A DNA stretch of 64,000 nucleotides from an uncultured Sphingomonas sp. (GCF_936927845.1 NZ_CAKZHV010000059.1:5001-69000); one strand, 5' to 3'; counted from the first letter of the stretch, positions 16,533 through 24,754 are shown. The notes: a model not told the origin generated them from the sequence alone. Made by a program: numbers and translations.

Positions 16533-17342
16533 TCATTCCGAGGCAAGCCCACCCCAATATTCGCGCGTCAAACCGGCCAAGGTGCGCGCCGAGTCGTTGA
16601 ACGGCGGCCGAACGAGCCCGCGAAAGTGCCGCTCGATCAGCGCGCGCCAGTGCGTCGGCGGGTTCAGACCCTGCTCGGCGCACGCCCACTCGAACCAATT
16701 CGTGCCGAATCGAACATGGCGGATTTCGTCGGTGTAGATGCGCTGGAGGATGCGCGCGCCCGCTTCGTCGCCGCTCTGGCGAAAGCGCGTGATCGTCGTC
16801 GGCGTCACGTCGAGCCCGCGTGCTTCGAGCACCATCGGCACCACCGCGAGGCGGGCGAGCGGGTCATGGGCGGTGCGCGCGGCCGTTTCCCACAACCCGG
16901 CATGCGCGGGCAGCGCGCCATAGGACGAGCCGAGCGCACGCAGTCGCCGGTCGAGCAGCGCGAAATGCATCGCCTCGTCCGCCCCGACCGAGATCCAATC
17001 GTCGACGAAGCCGCGCGGAAATGCCGCGCCGAACCGGCCCGCCATGTCGAATGCGAGATCGACGGCGACGAACTCGATATGGGCCAGCGCGTGGAGCAAC
17101 GCGATCCGGCCGCGCTCGGACCCCGCCTTGCCGCGCTTCGGCATCTTGCCGGGTGGCAGCAGGTCGGGTCGCGGCGGCCAAGCGGGCTTCGCCGGCATCG
17201 GCTGGTCGAAGTCGTGGCGCAGCGCACCTTGTCGCCACGCGCGCGCGACACGGCGTGCCGCCTTCAACTTGGCCACCGGCGCTGGCGTGGTCAGCACCTC
17301 GCGACATGCCTCAGCGATGCTGGTCGAGGACGGATGCGTCAA
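16533..17342 (-). CDS. DUF455 ferritin-like protein
   Basis: 269 residues, four-helix ferritin-like fold of the DUF455 family. Glu/His pairs that could bind a di-iron site are visible in ALAHIEFVAVDLAFD, GADEAMHFALL and IYTDEIRHVRFG. The family has no firm biochemical function. The TTG at 17342 overlaps the bcp stop (TTGA) and gives the best-supported start; a longer frame from 17402 is low-complexity and overlaps bcp. Likely translated by coupling with bcp, a peroxidase, which hints at a redox setting. Confidence 0.8.
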   Translation of the reverse strand: MTHPSSTSIAEACREVLTTPAPVAKLKAARRVARAWRQGALRHDFDQPMPAKPAWPPRPDLLPPGKMPKRGKAGSERGRIALLHALAHIEFVAVDLAFDMAGRFGAAFPRGFVDDWISVGADEAMHFALLDRRLRALGSSYGALPAHAGLWETAARTAHDPLARLAVVPMVLEARGLDVTPTTITRFRQSGDEAGARILQRIYTDEIRHVRFGTNWFEWACAEQGLNPPTHWRALIERHFRGLVRPPFNDSARTLAGLTREYWGGLASE

Positions 17343-17785
17343 AGCGCGCGCGCCGCCTCCAGCACCTCGGCGGCGTGATCGGGCACCTTCACCTTGCGCC
17401 ATTCACGCGCCAACCGCCCGTCGCGGTCGAACAGGAACGTCGCGCGCTCGATTCCCATATAGGTCCGGCCATACATCTGCCGCTCGCCCCAGACGCCGAA
17501 GGTTTCGGTCACCTGTCCGTCGAGATCGCTGGCGAGCGCCACGCGCAGATCGTGTTTGGCGGTGAACTTCGCGTGCTTGGCCACCGTATCACGCGAGACA
17601 CCGAGGACATGCACGCCCGCGGCGGCGAAATCGTCGGCGAGCGCGGAAAAATCCTGCGCTTCGCGCGTGCAGCCCGGCGTGTCGTCCTTCGGATAGAAAT
17701 AGACCACCAGCGGGCGCGGCAGGTCACGGAGGCGCAGCGGCTGACCATCGGCACCAGTCGCCGTCACGTCGGGTAATTCATTCAT
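17339..17785 (-). CDS. bcp: Thioredoxin-dependent thiol peroxidase (Bcp/PrxQ)
   Basis: 148 residues. It reduces peroxides with a catalytic Cys in DDTPGCTREAQDFS, with YFYPKD before it. In 2-Cys Bcp proteins a second Cys lies five residues on (TPGCTxEAC); here that place is Gln, so the protein should be of the 1-Cys type and needs an outside thiol. Start at 17785 (MNELPDV) overlaps the end of glnE by 8 bp. The family works in the cytoplasm in peroxide defence. Confidence 0.92.
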   Translation of the reverse strand: MNELPDVTATGADGQPLRLRDLPRPLVVYFYPKDDTPGCTREAQDFSALADDFAAAGVHVLGVSRDTVAKHAKFTAKHDLRVALASDLDGQVTETFGVWGERQMYGRTYMGIERATFLFDRDGRLAREWRKVKVPDHAAEVLEAARAL

Positions 17786-20411
17786 CAACCAACTCCCGCC
17801 AGAAACGCGCGACCTCCTCGCGTACCGCGTTGAAGCTGGCAAGCACCGCATCCCAATCGGCCAATTGAACCGCCTCCGCGATCAATGCGCGGCTGGCGGC
17901 AGCGGGCGGCTCGGCCGCGTCGGGCGCAACCAGTCGCGCGGTGACGAGCAGCCGCGTCAGCAGATCGTGCGCGCCGCGCAAGCGCGGCGGCATGCGCCCG
18001 GCAGCGATCAGGCGATCGATCGCTTCGCCCAGATCAGGCGTGAACCCAGCTCGGGTCAGCAGTTGAATGACGTGGGTGGCGAACTCCAGATCGACCAGGC
18101 CGCCCGGGAGCAGCTTGGCATCGAGCGGCCCTTGTGGCGGCTTGTGCGCCGCCATCTCCCCCCGCATCGCACGCGCATCGGCGACGATGTCACGGGCCAT
18201 GCGGTCGCCTTTCAGGACTGTCGCGATCACGCCATCGAGCGCGGCGCGAGCGTCCGCGGAGCCGAACACCGCACGCGCGCGCGTCAGCGCCATGTGCTCC
18301 CACGTCCATGCCGACTCGCGCTGGTAGCGCGCGAACGACTCGAGTGTCACTGCGAGCGGGCCGTGCGTCCCCGATGGTCGCAGTCGGGTATCGACCTTGT
18401 AGAGCGGCCCGGCGGCCGTGGGGACGGAGAGCGCCGCCGCGACGCGCTGAGCCAGGCGGTTGTAGTAGAGCGTCGCACCGAGCGGCTTGGCGCCATCCGA
18501 CTCGGCGAGGAAATCGCCGGTGAAGACAAAGATCAGGTCGAGGTCCGACGCATGCGTCAGCGCCGCGCCGCCGAACCGGCCGAGCGCGAGGATCAGCAAC
18601 TCGCTGCCCGGCACACGACCGTGGACGCGCGCGAACTCGGCGACGGTCGCCTCGGTGAGCACGCACAAGGCAGCCTCCGCAACGCAGGAATAATCGCGCG
18701 CGATCTGCAACGGATCGGCCGCGGCCGCGACCAGCTGTACGCCGAGCGCGAAGCGCTGTTCCCCGACGACGCGGCGGACGTGATCGAGCAGCGCCTGGTA
18801 ATCGCCCCCCACCTCGATCCGCCGCATCGCGCGCATCACATCGGCGATCGAACCGACAGGTTCGAGCGCGCTGGCGTCCAGCAGACCGTCGAGCAGATCG
18901 GTTCGTCGCGCCAGTTCCTCCGCCAGCGTCGGCGCGTGGCTGAGTATCCGCGCGACAAGAGTGGTGAGTGCGGGCTGCGCTTCGAGCAGGCGGAAGAAGT
19001 TGATCGCGCTGGGCAGCCGCTCGATCACGCGATCGAGCCGCTCGACCGCTGCAGCGGGCACAGGCGCCGCCGCAAAGGCAGTGACGAGATCGGGCAGCAC
19101 GGCTTCCAGCGCCGACTGCGCCGCCTGGCTCCTGAGCGCGGGGTAGCGCCGGTCACGCCACGCCTTGATCCGTGCGGCCACACCCGCCGCATCGGTGAAG
19201 CCGGCTTCTCCCAACCGATCGGCGAGCGCGTGCGCGTCGTGCGGCAACTCGCCACGCGGCGCGGGTGCGAGCCGGTCGAAGATCGCGGCGACGCGCGCGA
19301 CATGCGGGCCCAGCAGGTCGAGCAATGCCGCGCCGTCCGCCATGCCATGCAGCCGCGCGACCCGGTCGAGCGCCTCACCCGCCGGGAGCATATGGGTCTG
19401 GCGGTCGTCGATCATCTGCACGCGGTGCTCGATCGTGCGCAGCAGCTTGTAGGCCTTGGTCAGGTGATCGGCGTCGGCGCGGCTGATCCGCCCGGCGGCC
19501 GCGAGCGCGGCGAGTGCGTCGCGGGTGGCGGGGGCGCGTAGGGTGGCGTCGCGTCCGCCGTGGATCAGCTGATGGATCTGGGCGAAGAACTCGACCTCGC
19601 GGATACCGCCGCGACCGCGCTTCAGGTCGAAACCGGGACCGAACGCTTGCCCCTGCGCGTGATGGTCGCGGATGCGACGCGTGATGTCGAGGATCTCGCC
19701 CACCGCGCCGAAGTCGAGGCTGCGGCGCCAGATAAAGGGGCGGATCGTGTCGAGAAACCGCTGCCCGAGTGCCAGATCGCCCGCTGCGGCGCGCGCGCGG
19801 ATAAAGGCGGCCCGCTCCCACGGCAGTGCTTGCGACTCGTAATAGGCGATTGCGGCATCGACCGGAACCGCGAGCGGAGTGATCTCAGGCGACGGACGCA
19901 GCCGCAGGTCGACACGCAGGACATAGCCGTCGGCATCGCGCGTCTGGAGCAGCTCGAGCACGCGGCGCGCGATCCGCACCGCGGCGTCGCCCGGCTCCTC
20001 GCGCGCGCGACACGGCAGGGTGGCGGGATCGTAGATCAAGATCGGATCGATATCGGACGAATAATTGAGCTCGAAGCTGCCCTGCTTGCCGAGTGCCAAG
20101 GCGGCGAAGCCGATTGCCGCAGCGCCGGGCGTTCGTTCGGCAATGGCGGTACGGATCGCGGTGTCGAGGCTCGCATCGGCGAAGCGGGTTAGGCGCTGGG
20201 TTACGGCGGTCAGGTCGAGCGCGCCCGACAGGTCGCCGAGCGCGACCTCGCGCGCGACATGGCGACGCTCGATCCGGAGCCGACGAGCGACCGGCAGCGC
20301 GCCACCGTCGGCGAGCAAGGCCTCATCCGCGAACTCGCGCGCGATCAGGCCGGCGAGGAAGGGCGCGTTGGCGGTCGCGCGGGCACGTACATCTTGAGCG
20401 GCAACGATCAT
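17778..20411 (-). CDS. glnE: Bifunctional glutamine synthetase adenylyltransferase/deadenylase
   Basis: 877 residues. Two nucleotidyltransferase halves regulate glutamine synthetase by adding or removing AMP. The N-terminal half has GKQGSFELNYSSDID and the C-terminal half GRFGGAALTHASDLD, each with the metal-binding Asp-x-Asp of the Pol-beta fold. GIREVEFFAQIHQLIHGG and GGLVDLEFATHVIQLLTR are the matching helical parts. The length is slightly below the 900-950 typical of enterics. It is the first gene of a minus-strand run with bcp and the DUF455 gene. The start at 20411 (MIVAAQDVRARA) is likely but not proven. Confidence 0.95.
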   Translation of the reverse strand: MIVAAQDVRARATANAPFLAGLIAREFADEALLADGGALPVARRLRIERRHVAREVALGDLSGALDLTAVTQRLTRFADASLDTAIRTAIAERTPGAAAIGFAALALGKQGSFELNYSSDIDPILIYDPATLPCRAREEPGDAAVRIARRVLELLQTRDADGYVLRVDLRLRPSPEITPLAVPVDAAIAYYESQALPWERAAFIRARAAAGDLALGQRFLDTIRPFIWRRSLDFGAVGEILDITRRIRDHHAQGQAFGPGFDLKRGRGGIREVEFFAQIHQLIHGGRDATLRAPATRDALAALAAAGRISRADADHLTKAYKLLRTIEHRVQMIDDRQTHMLPAGEALDRVARLHGMADGAALLDLLGPHVARVAAIFDRLAPAPRGELPHDAHALADRLGEAGFTDAAGVAARIKAWRDRRYPALRSQAAQSALEAVLPDLVTAFAAAPVPAAAVERLDRVIERLPSAINFFRLLEAQPALTTLVARILSHAPTLAEELARRTDLLDGLLDASALEPVGSIADVMRAMRRIEVGGDYQALLDHVRRVVGEQRFALGVQLVAAAADPLQIARDYSCVAEAALCVLTEATVAEFARVHGRVPGSELLILALGRFGGAALTHASDLDLIFVFTGDFLAESDGAKPLGATLYYNRLAQRVAAALSVPTAAGPLYKVDTRLRPSGTHGPLAVTLESFARYQRESAWTWEHMALTRARAVFGSADARAALDGVIATVLKGDRMARDIVADARAMRGEMAAHKPPQGPLDAKLLPGGLVDLEFATHVIQLLTRAGFTPDLGEAIDRLIAAGRMPPRLRGAHDLLTRLLVTARLVAPDAAEPPAAASRALIAEAVQLADWDAVLASFNAVREEVARFWRELVDE

Positions 20412-20754
20412 GGGTTCTGCATAGCCGGTCGCCTTGGGGTGACGCGCCTATTTATGTGCGGTCGCAGCTCTGCGTGCTGGATTACTCAGCACCTTCCACT
20501 GGTCAGAGCCGGCCCAGACTTCGGTGCGGTCCGTATGCCGAGCCCCCTCAGCGCCGATGAGCAGACAGGCGCGCTCGTGATCGCTCGCTGCCCATTCTGT
20601 GCCAGCCGCGGTCGCGATCGTGGCGCGCAGGCTATAACGAGCTGCGAGCGGCAGGTATTTATCGCAGGTCGGGACGTCGCAAACCAACGGCGAAGCCGCA
20701 CATGAGCGATTGCATCATCGAAGGCAGTAAAGCGCCGACCAGCGACGGACTCGC
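20412..20754. other. 343-bp gap between glnE and ecfG
   Basis: This stretch is lower in GC than its neighbours. The minus strand carries an open frame of about 80 residues (20448 to about 20696, reading CDVPTCDKYLPLAARY ... SNPARRAATAHK) without a convincing ribosome site or start, and with codons unlike the flanking genes. I do not recognise it; it may be a decayed or recently acquired small gene, or chance. Otherwise nothing is seen here. Confidence 0.3.
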
Positions 20755-21396
20755 TCAGCGCTCGCGCGCGAGTTCGTCCACCTCACCCATGATCGAGTCG
20801 AGCGTCGAGCGACCATTGTCGCTCTCATGATCACGACGCGACTTGAGCGTACCGTCGCTGAGCAGCGCCTCGAGCGCGACACGACCACGCGCGACGCGGC
20901 TCTTGATCGTGCCCACCGCGACGTTGCAGATTTCCGCCGCTTCTTCGTAGGCGAAACCGCCTGCCCCGACCAGGATCAACGCCTCACGCTGCGGCTGCGG
21001 CAGATGCATCAGCGCACGCTGCATGTCGGCGAGTTCCACGTGCTTGTCCTGACTAGCCGGCGCCGCGAGCACGCGGTCGGCAACGAGATCGTCCCACTCG
21101 CCCTTGAAGCGCGCGCGGCGCATTTGCGAGAGGAACAGGTTGCGCAGGATGATGAAGGTCCATGCACGCATGTTGGTGCCGGCCTGGAACCGCTTGCGCG
21201 CGGCCCACGCCTTCAACAGCGTTTCCTGAACCAGATCGTCGGCCAGATCACGGTTGCCCGAGAGCGAACGACCGAACGCGCGCAGGTGTGGAATGACCTG
21301 CGCCAGTTGCGCCTTGAACTCTGGATCGGAGAGCGACACGTGCTCGACCGGCACCCCGCCGTCCGTGCTCTGCGCACTCACTGAGGACTGGGTCAT
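20755..21396 (-). CDS. ecfG: ECF sigma factor EcfG of the general stress response
   Basis: 213 residues, with sigma region 2 (AFGRSLSGNRDLADDLVQETLLKAW, then FQAGTNMRAWTFIILRNLF) and region 4 (ALMHLPQPQREALILVGAGGFAYEEAAEICNVAVGTIKSRVARGR). This is the ECF15/EcfG pattern, and phyR and nepR lie within 2 kb. Known: EcfG is held inactive by NepR and is freed when phosphorylated PhyR captures NepR. ATG 21396 has GGAG upstream. The frame is open up to 21489, with further residues that look non-conserved. It should direct transcription from GGAAC-N16/17-CGTT promoters. Confidence 0.93.
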   Translation of the reverse strand: MTQSSVSAQSTDGGVPVEHVSLSDPEFKAQLAQVIPHLRAFGRSLSGNRDLADDLVQETLLKAWAARKRFQAGTNMRAWTFIILRNLFLSQMRRARFKGEWDDLVADRVLAAPASQDKHVELADMQRALMHLPQPQREALILVGAGGFAYEEAAEICNVAVGTIKSRVARGRVALEALLSDGTLKSRRDHESDNGRSTLDSIMGEVDELARER

Positions 21397-21502
21397 GCCG
21401 CTCCGTTGCATAGGCTTCGCCCCGCCACCGGGCACGTTGTCGTCGCCAAGATAGTTACCGCCGACCGGCTTTGCCACCCCTACCAGCACCGATTGCGTCC
21501 GT

Positions 21503-21640
21503 TCAGAACAGAAGCAATGCGGCGAAGATCACGATGATCAGCACCAAGGAGGCACCGAGGACATAGCGCCCGACGCCGGGGGTCGATGCGGCGCGCGCTT
21601 GATCCGTTTCCACGTGCACGCGTTGATTGTCGTTCGTCAT
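21503..21640 (-). CDS. 45-residue single-helix membrane protein between ecfG and phyR
   Basis: A small gene. It begins ATG at 21640, ten bases after a GGGGGG ribosome site (21656-21651), and encodes a polar head (MTNDNQRVHVETDQARAAST) followed by one membrane helix (LGASLVLIIVIFAALLLF) that ends the protein. The hydrophobic stretch, good ribosome site and codon use argue for a real gene. It lies 72 bp after phyR and about 106 bp before ecfG on the same strand. No known function; a membrane-anchored modulator of the stress cascade is one possible role (inference). Confidence 0.65.
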   Translation of the reverse strand: MTNDNQRVHVETDQARAASTPGVGRYVLGASLVLIIVIFAALLLF

Positions 21641-21713
21641 GGTCGCTCAACCCCCCTGAACCGTTTTGGGTCCGTACCGAACGAACGAACCATGACGATG
21701 TTGCGTGCCGGCG

Positions 21714-22508
21714 TTACGCCGGGATGGTGCTCTGGTCGAAGAACAAGGCCTGGCTGATCGCCGCCTTGACGGTCGACCGCTGGAACGGCTTGGTGATTAA
21801 GAAGGTCGGCTCGGGCCGTTCACCCGTCAGCAGACGCTCGGGGAAGGCGGTGATGAAAATCACGGGCACCTGGAATTCGGCCAGGATGTCCTTGACCGCG
21901 TCGATCCCGGAACTGTCGTCGGCAAGCTGGATGTCGGCGAGCACCAGTCCGGGGCGATCCTCCATCGCCAGCGCGACCGCCTCGTCGCGCGTCACCGCGA
22001 CACCGGTCAGGTCGTGGCCGAGGTCACGCACGATGCTCTCGATATCCATCGCGATGATCGGCTCGTCCTCGATGATCATCACGCGCGCGCGGGTCTGCTT
22101 CTCGATCTCCGCCAGCGCCTCGTTGACGAGTTCCTCGACGCGCTGCGTGTCGGTGTCGATCAGATATGCGGCGTCCTCGGGCGTGAAGCCCTCCATCGCG
22201 GTGAGGAGCAGCGCCTGGCGCGACAGCGGGCTCATGCGCGCCAGACGAGCGCGCGCGATCGCCTCGGAATCCTCGACGCTGCCGGCATCGGGCTGGTCTT
22301 CGATGTGGGCGGAATTCCAGATCGCCTGAAATGTGCGGTAGAGTCCCAGGCGAGGATCGACGTCGCGCGGAAATTCCTCGGGTGCCGCGACGATCGCCTC
22401 CAGCGTGGCGCGAACGTAGCGGTCGCCCTGCACCTGGCTGCCGGTGAGCGCGCGTCCGTAGCGTCGCAGGAACGGCAGGTGCGGAGCGAGTTGTTGACCC
22501 AACGACAT
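21714..22508 (-). CDS. phyR: Stress response regulator PhyR (sigma-like domain plus receiver)
   Basis: 264 residues. The N-terminal half (about 1-135) imitates an EcfG sigma factor (region 2-like helices, then MSPLSRQALLLTAMEGFTPEDAAYLIDTDTQRVEELV, region 4-like). The C-terminal receiver (about 142-260) has DE at 147-148, phospho-acceptor Asp192 (LVLADIQL), Thr220 and Lys240. Known: phosphorylated PhyR binds NepR, releasing EcfG. ATG 22508 has GGGAGGG about 12 bases upstream. It is divergent from nepR, with about 230 bp between. Confidence 0.97.
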   Translation of the reverse strand: MSLGQQLAPHLPFLRRYGRALTGSQVQGDRYVRATLEAIVAAPEEFPRDVDPRLGLYRTFQAIWNSAHIEDQPDAGSVEDSEAIARARLARMSPLSRQALLLTAMEGFTPEDAAYLIDTDTQRVEELVNEALAEIEKQTRARVMIIEDEPIIAMDIESIVRDLGHDLTGVAVTRDEAVALAMEDRPGLVLADIQLADDSSGIDAVKDILAEFQVPVIFITAFPERLLTGERPEPTFLITKPFQRSTVKAAISQALFFDQSTIPA

Positions 22509-22624
22509 GTGTAGAAAACCCTCCCTTGGGCGACAGCGCCGAAGGACGCTTGCCCGTTTCAATCACGCGACTTAATCGGCCGAGACGCTGGCCCCCCGGT
22601 TCGAGTTTTTCGTCACTCGGAGCG

Positions 22625-22649
22625 GGAACCATCGAGATGCTGTTTGGTT
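22625..22649 (+). promoter_or_regulatory. Candidate sigma-EcfG promoter of nepR-phyP
   Basis: GGAAC at 22625-22629, a 16-base spacer, then GGTT at 22646-22649. Eight of nine bases match GGAAC-N16/17-CGTT. It would start a transcript near 22656, giving a leader of about 85 bases to nepR. This fits autoregulation of the anti-sigma gene. It also argues against the upstream GTG at 22663 as the nepR start. Confidence 0.6.
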
Positions 22650-22740
22650 TCATCGCTCCAGCGTGGGCAAACACACGCGAAAAGGGTCATGGTTGTTCAT
22701 CTGTCCTGCCTCCGTCGTTGAGGCTTTTGGGGGGCCTGCG

Positions 22741-22899
22741 TTGACGTCCGAGAAGAAGCTGCCGGATAAGCCGAGAAAGGGTACGGCGGCGCAATCGAAG
22801 GTTCGCGACATGGGGTCGGCGCTGCGCTCCGTTTACCAGAAAACCGTCGACGAGACGGTTCCCGACGACCTGCTGGCACTCCTCGGCAAGCTCGACTGA
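22741..22899 (+). CDS. nepR: Anti-sigma factor NepR
   Basis: 52 residues: a basic N-terminus (LTSEKKLPDKPRKG) and two helices (MGSALRSVYQKTVDETVPDDLLALLGKLD), the conserved NepR pattern that clasps EcfG or PhyR. The TTG at 22741 follows a GGGGGG ribosome site (22729-22734) at good spacing. A GTG at 22663 would add 26 unlike residues and lies almost on the predicted transcript start. NepR lies 6 bp before phyP, so the two probably share one transcript. A rare TTG start would keep levels low, as suits an anti-sigma factor. Confidence 0.9.
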   Translation: MTSEKKLPDKPRKGTAAQSKVRDMGSALRSVYQKTVDETVPDDLLALLGKLD

Positions 22900-22905
22900 C
22901 GTGCA

Positions 22906-24492
22906 ATGACCGATGATGCTGCCGTGAGCGTCCCGCACGACGCGCGGCAAGACTATCTGGCGCGCTGGCCGACTGGCGCCAAGCTGTTCCTCATCCTCAG
23001 CCTCGCATTGTTGCCGCTCGCGCTGATCGCGGCATTCGCAACGCTGCGCGTGACGCAAATCGCCGACACCGAACTACGCTCTCATCTCCGGGTCGCGGCC
23101 GCGGAGAGCAGTCGATCAATCTCGATCGAACTCGTCGGCGACATGACCGCGCTGAGGGTCGCCACCGACGCGCTGACGCTCGACTCGCGTGATGCGCCCA
23201 GTTGCGCGCGCGTCCAGGGCGTGTTCGCGCAGCAAGCGGTCGCGGGTGCTGCCTTCGCGATCTTCGATCGTGCCGGCCGCCTGGTGTGCGGTCGTGGTTT
23301 TCCTGGCGCACGTCGACCGCGAACGGAACCGGTAGCCACGACGCTTTCCGCGTCAGTGATCGACCAGCAGGGGCTGGTGCTGCGCCTGGGTGATGGAGGA
23401 AGTGGCGCCACGGCCGCGGCGTTTTTCCCACGCAATTTTCTCGCAAAGATCGGGCGACCCAATGGCTTCTCGTCGGAATATGGCGCGACGATCACGATCG
23501 AGGATCAGCATCTCGAATTGATCGCGCTCAAGCGGGAGCGCGCGCTTGAGCGGCGCGAGGCGATCCGCGAGGATTTGGGCATCGCCGACCTGGTGCTCGA
23601 GATGCAGGTCCGCAGTGCCCCGATCGGTTCTCCCCTGATCCTCGCGCTCGCGCTGCCGTTGCTGATGTGGGCGGCGGCGGCGGCCATCGCATGGTTCGTG
23701 GTTGACCGGCTGCTCATCAACCCGCTGCGCACGCTCAGGACCAGCATCGCGGCCTATGCACCGGGCGATCAGCCCGACGCCGCGCTTTACCGCGCACTGC
23801 CCGCGCAAGAACTGCGCGATCTGGGCGAAACGTTTCGCGCGCTCAGCCGCACGGTGGCGATTCATGAGGCGGGCCTCGCCGAAGGACTGGTGCGTCAGAC
23901 CAAGTTGACGCGCGAGGTCCACCACCGCGTCAAGAACAACCTGCAGGTGATCTCGAGCCTGATCAATTTCCACGCGCGCGGTGCCAAGTCGCCCGAAGCG
24001 TCGCAGGCGTATAATTCGATCCAGCGGCGCGTCGATGCGCTCGCCGTCGTCCACCGTTACCATTTCGCGGAGATGGAAGAGAATCGCGGCGTCAGCATGC
24101 GATCGGTGTGCGGCGAACTCGCATCCAACCTGCGCGCAACCGCGCCCGAGCACACGCATATCGGGATCGGGCTAGAGATCGATCCGCTGTACGTGACGCA
24201 GGATGTGGCAGTGCCGGTCGCATTCCTTCTCACCGAGTTGGTGGAGTTGGCAATGACCTGCGATGCCTCGGCGCAACTCAGGATCACGCTGCGCGCCGGG
24301 CCCGAGCCAGACCGGGCGGTGTTGCGGATCTCCTCGCGCGCGCTGGTCGACAGCGACTGCCTCCGCGACGGGCTCACCAACCGGTTCGGCCGGGTGATCG
24401 AGGGGCTGACTCGCCAGTTGCGCTCCAGCTTGCAGCATGATCCGCTGACCGGCGCGTACGAGGTCAAGATCACCACGATCAACAGCGACTGA
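22906..24492 (+). CDS. phyP: PhyP-like sensor protein with HisKA_2 domain and degenerate ATPase domain
   Basis: 528 residues: a membrane helix near 24-46, a large periplasmic sensor part, a second helix near 245-268, a HAMP-like linker, and the HisKA_2 H-box TREVHHRVKNNLQVISSL with its His. In the C-terminal part the ATP-binding signs are missing: the N-box Asn is absent (ELVELAMTCD where ELVxNAxK is normal), and no DxGxG is found. Known: Sphingomonas Fr1 PhyP, encoded at the phyR locus, lowers PhyR activity and is thought to act as a phosphatase. The sequence supports that role over kinase activity. ATG 22906 follows nepR by 6 bp. Confidence 0.88.
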   Translation: MTDDAAVSVPHDARQDYLARWPTGAKLFLILSLALLPLALIAAFATLRVTQIADTELRSHLRVAAAESSRSISIELVGDMTALRVATDALTLDSRDAPSCARVQGVFAQQAVAGAAFAIFDRAGRLVCGRGFPGARRPRTEPVATTLSASVIDQQGLVLRLGDGGSGATAAAFFPRNFLAKIGRPNGFSSEYGATITIEDQHLELIALKRERALERREAIREDLGIADLVLEMQVRSAPIGSPLILALALPLLMWAAAAAIAWFVVDRLLINPLRTLRTSIAAYAPGDQPDAALYRALPAQELRDLGETFRALSRTVAIHEAGLAEGLVRQTKLTREVHHRVKNNLQVISSLINFHARGAKSPEASQAYNSIQRRVDALAVVHRYHFAEMEENRGVSMRSVCGELASNLRATAPEHTHIGIGLEIDPLYVTQDVAVPVAFLLTELVELAMTCDASAQLRITLRAGPEPDRAVLRISSRALVDSDCLRDGLTNRFGRVIEGLTRQLRSSLQHDPLTGAYEVKITTINSD

Positions 24493-24599
24493 CGCGTTCT
24501 GTCGGGGCGGACATAGCGACACCACTCGGACGCATCGGACCGATCAATGCTCGGCACTGATCTTTAACTTCGGCTTCGAACAAAATGCTCGTCGACGTG

Positions 24600-24624
24600 G
24601 GAACCCGTCCCGAAAGGTGACGTT
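24600..24624 (+). promoter_or_regulatory. Perfect sigma-EcfG promoter before the small RNA
   Basis: GGAAC (24600-24604), exactly 16 bases, then CGTT (24621-24624), a full match to the EcfG consensus. No gene begins for almost 200 bases. What follows directly is a strongly structured C-rich stretch ending in a terminator, so this promoter most likely makes a non-coding RNA. Confidence 0.75.
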
Positions 24625-24629
24625 CTACA

Positions 24630-24731
24630 TCCCGGACCGCGACTAAACGCCCCCCCGCTCTCGCGGTCCACGACATAGGCCCGGAAGCGTCAACCCCCCC
24701 CCCCCGGTGACGCTTTCGGGCCTTATTTCTT
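24630..24731 (+). ncRNA. Candidate stress-induced small RNA with C-rich loops (GsrN-like)
   Basis: About 100 bases between a perfect sigma-EcfG promoter and a terminator. Hairpin 1: a perfect 9-bp stem (24634-24642 with 24661-24669) with an 18-base loop containing CCCCCCC. Hairpin 2: a 15-bp stem with one G-U pair (24678-24692 with 24708-24722), loop holding twelve C, followed by a U-rich tail (TTATTTCTT). Known: Caulobacter GsrN is a sigma-T-dependent RNA whose C-rich loop pairs with the katG leader. Inferred: the same sort of regulator here. C-rich loops suit G-rich ribosome sites such as the G6 runs before nepR and the 45-residue gene. No start codon with a ribosome site is seen in this stretch. 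The 5' end is predicted from the promoter only. Confidence 0.65.
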
Positions 24732-24754
24732 GCATCACCGTTCGACACGCAGGC

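Noticed and set aside
24694..24705. Twelve-C run as a sequencing artefact
   Set aside because: The length of the run may be inexact, but the flanking stems pair perfectly around it and a second C-rich loop lies near, so the structure itself is not in doubt.
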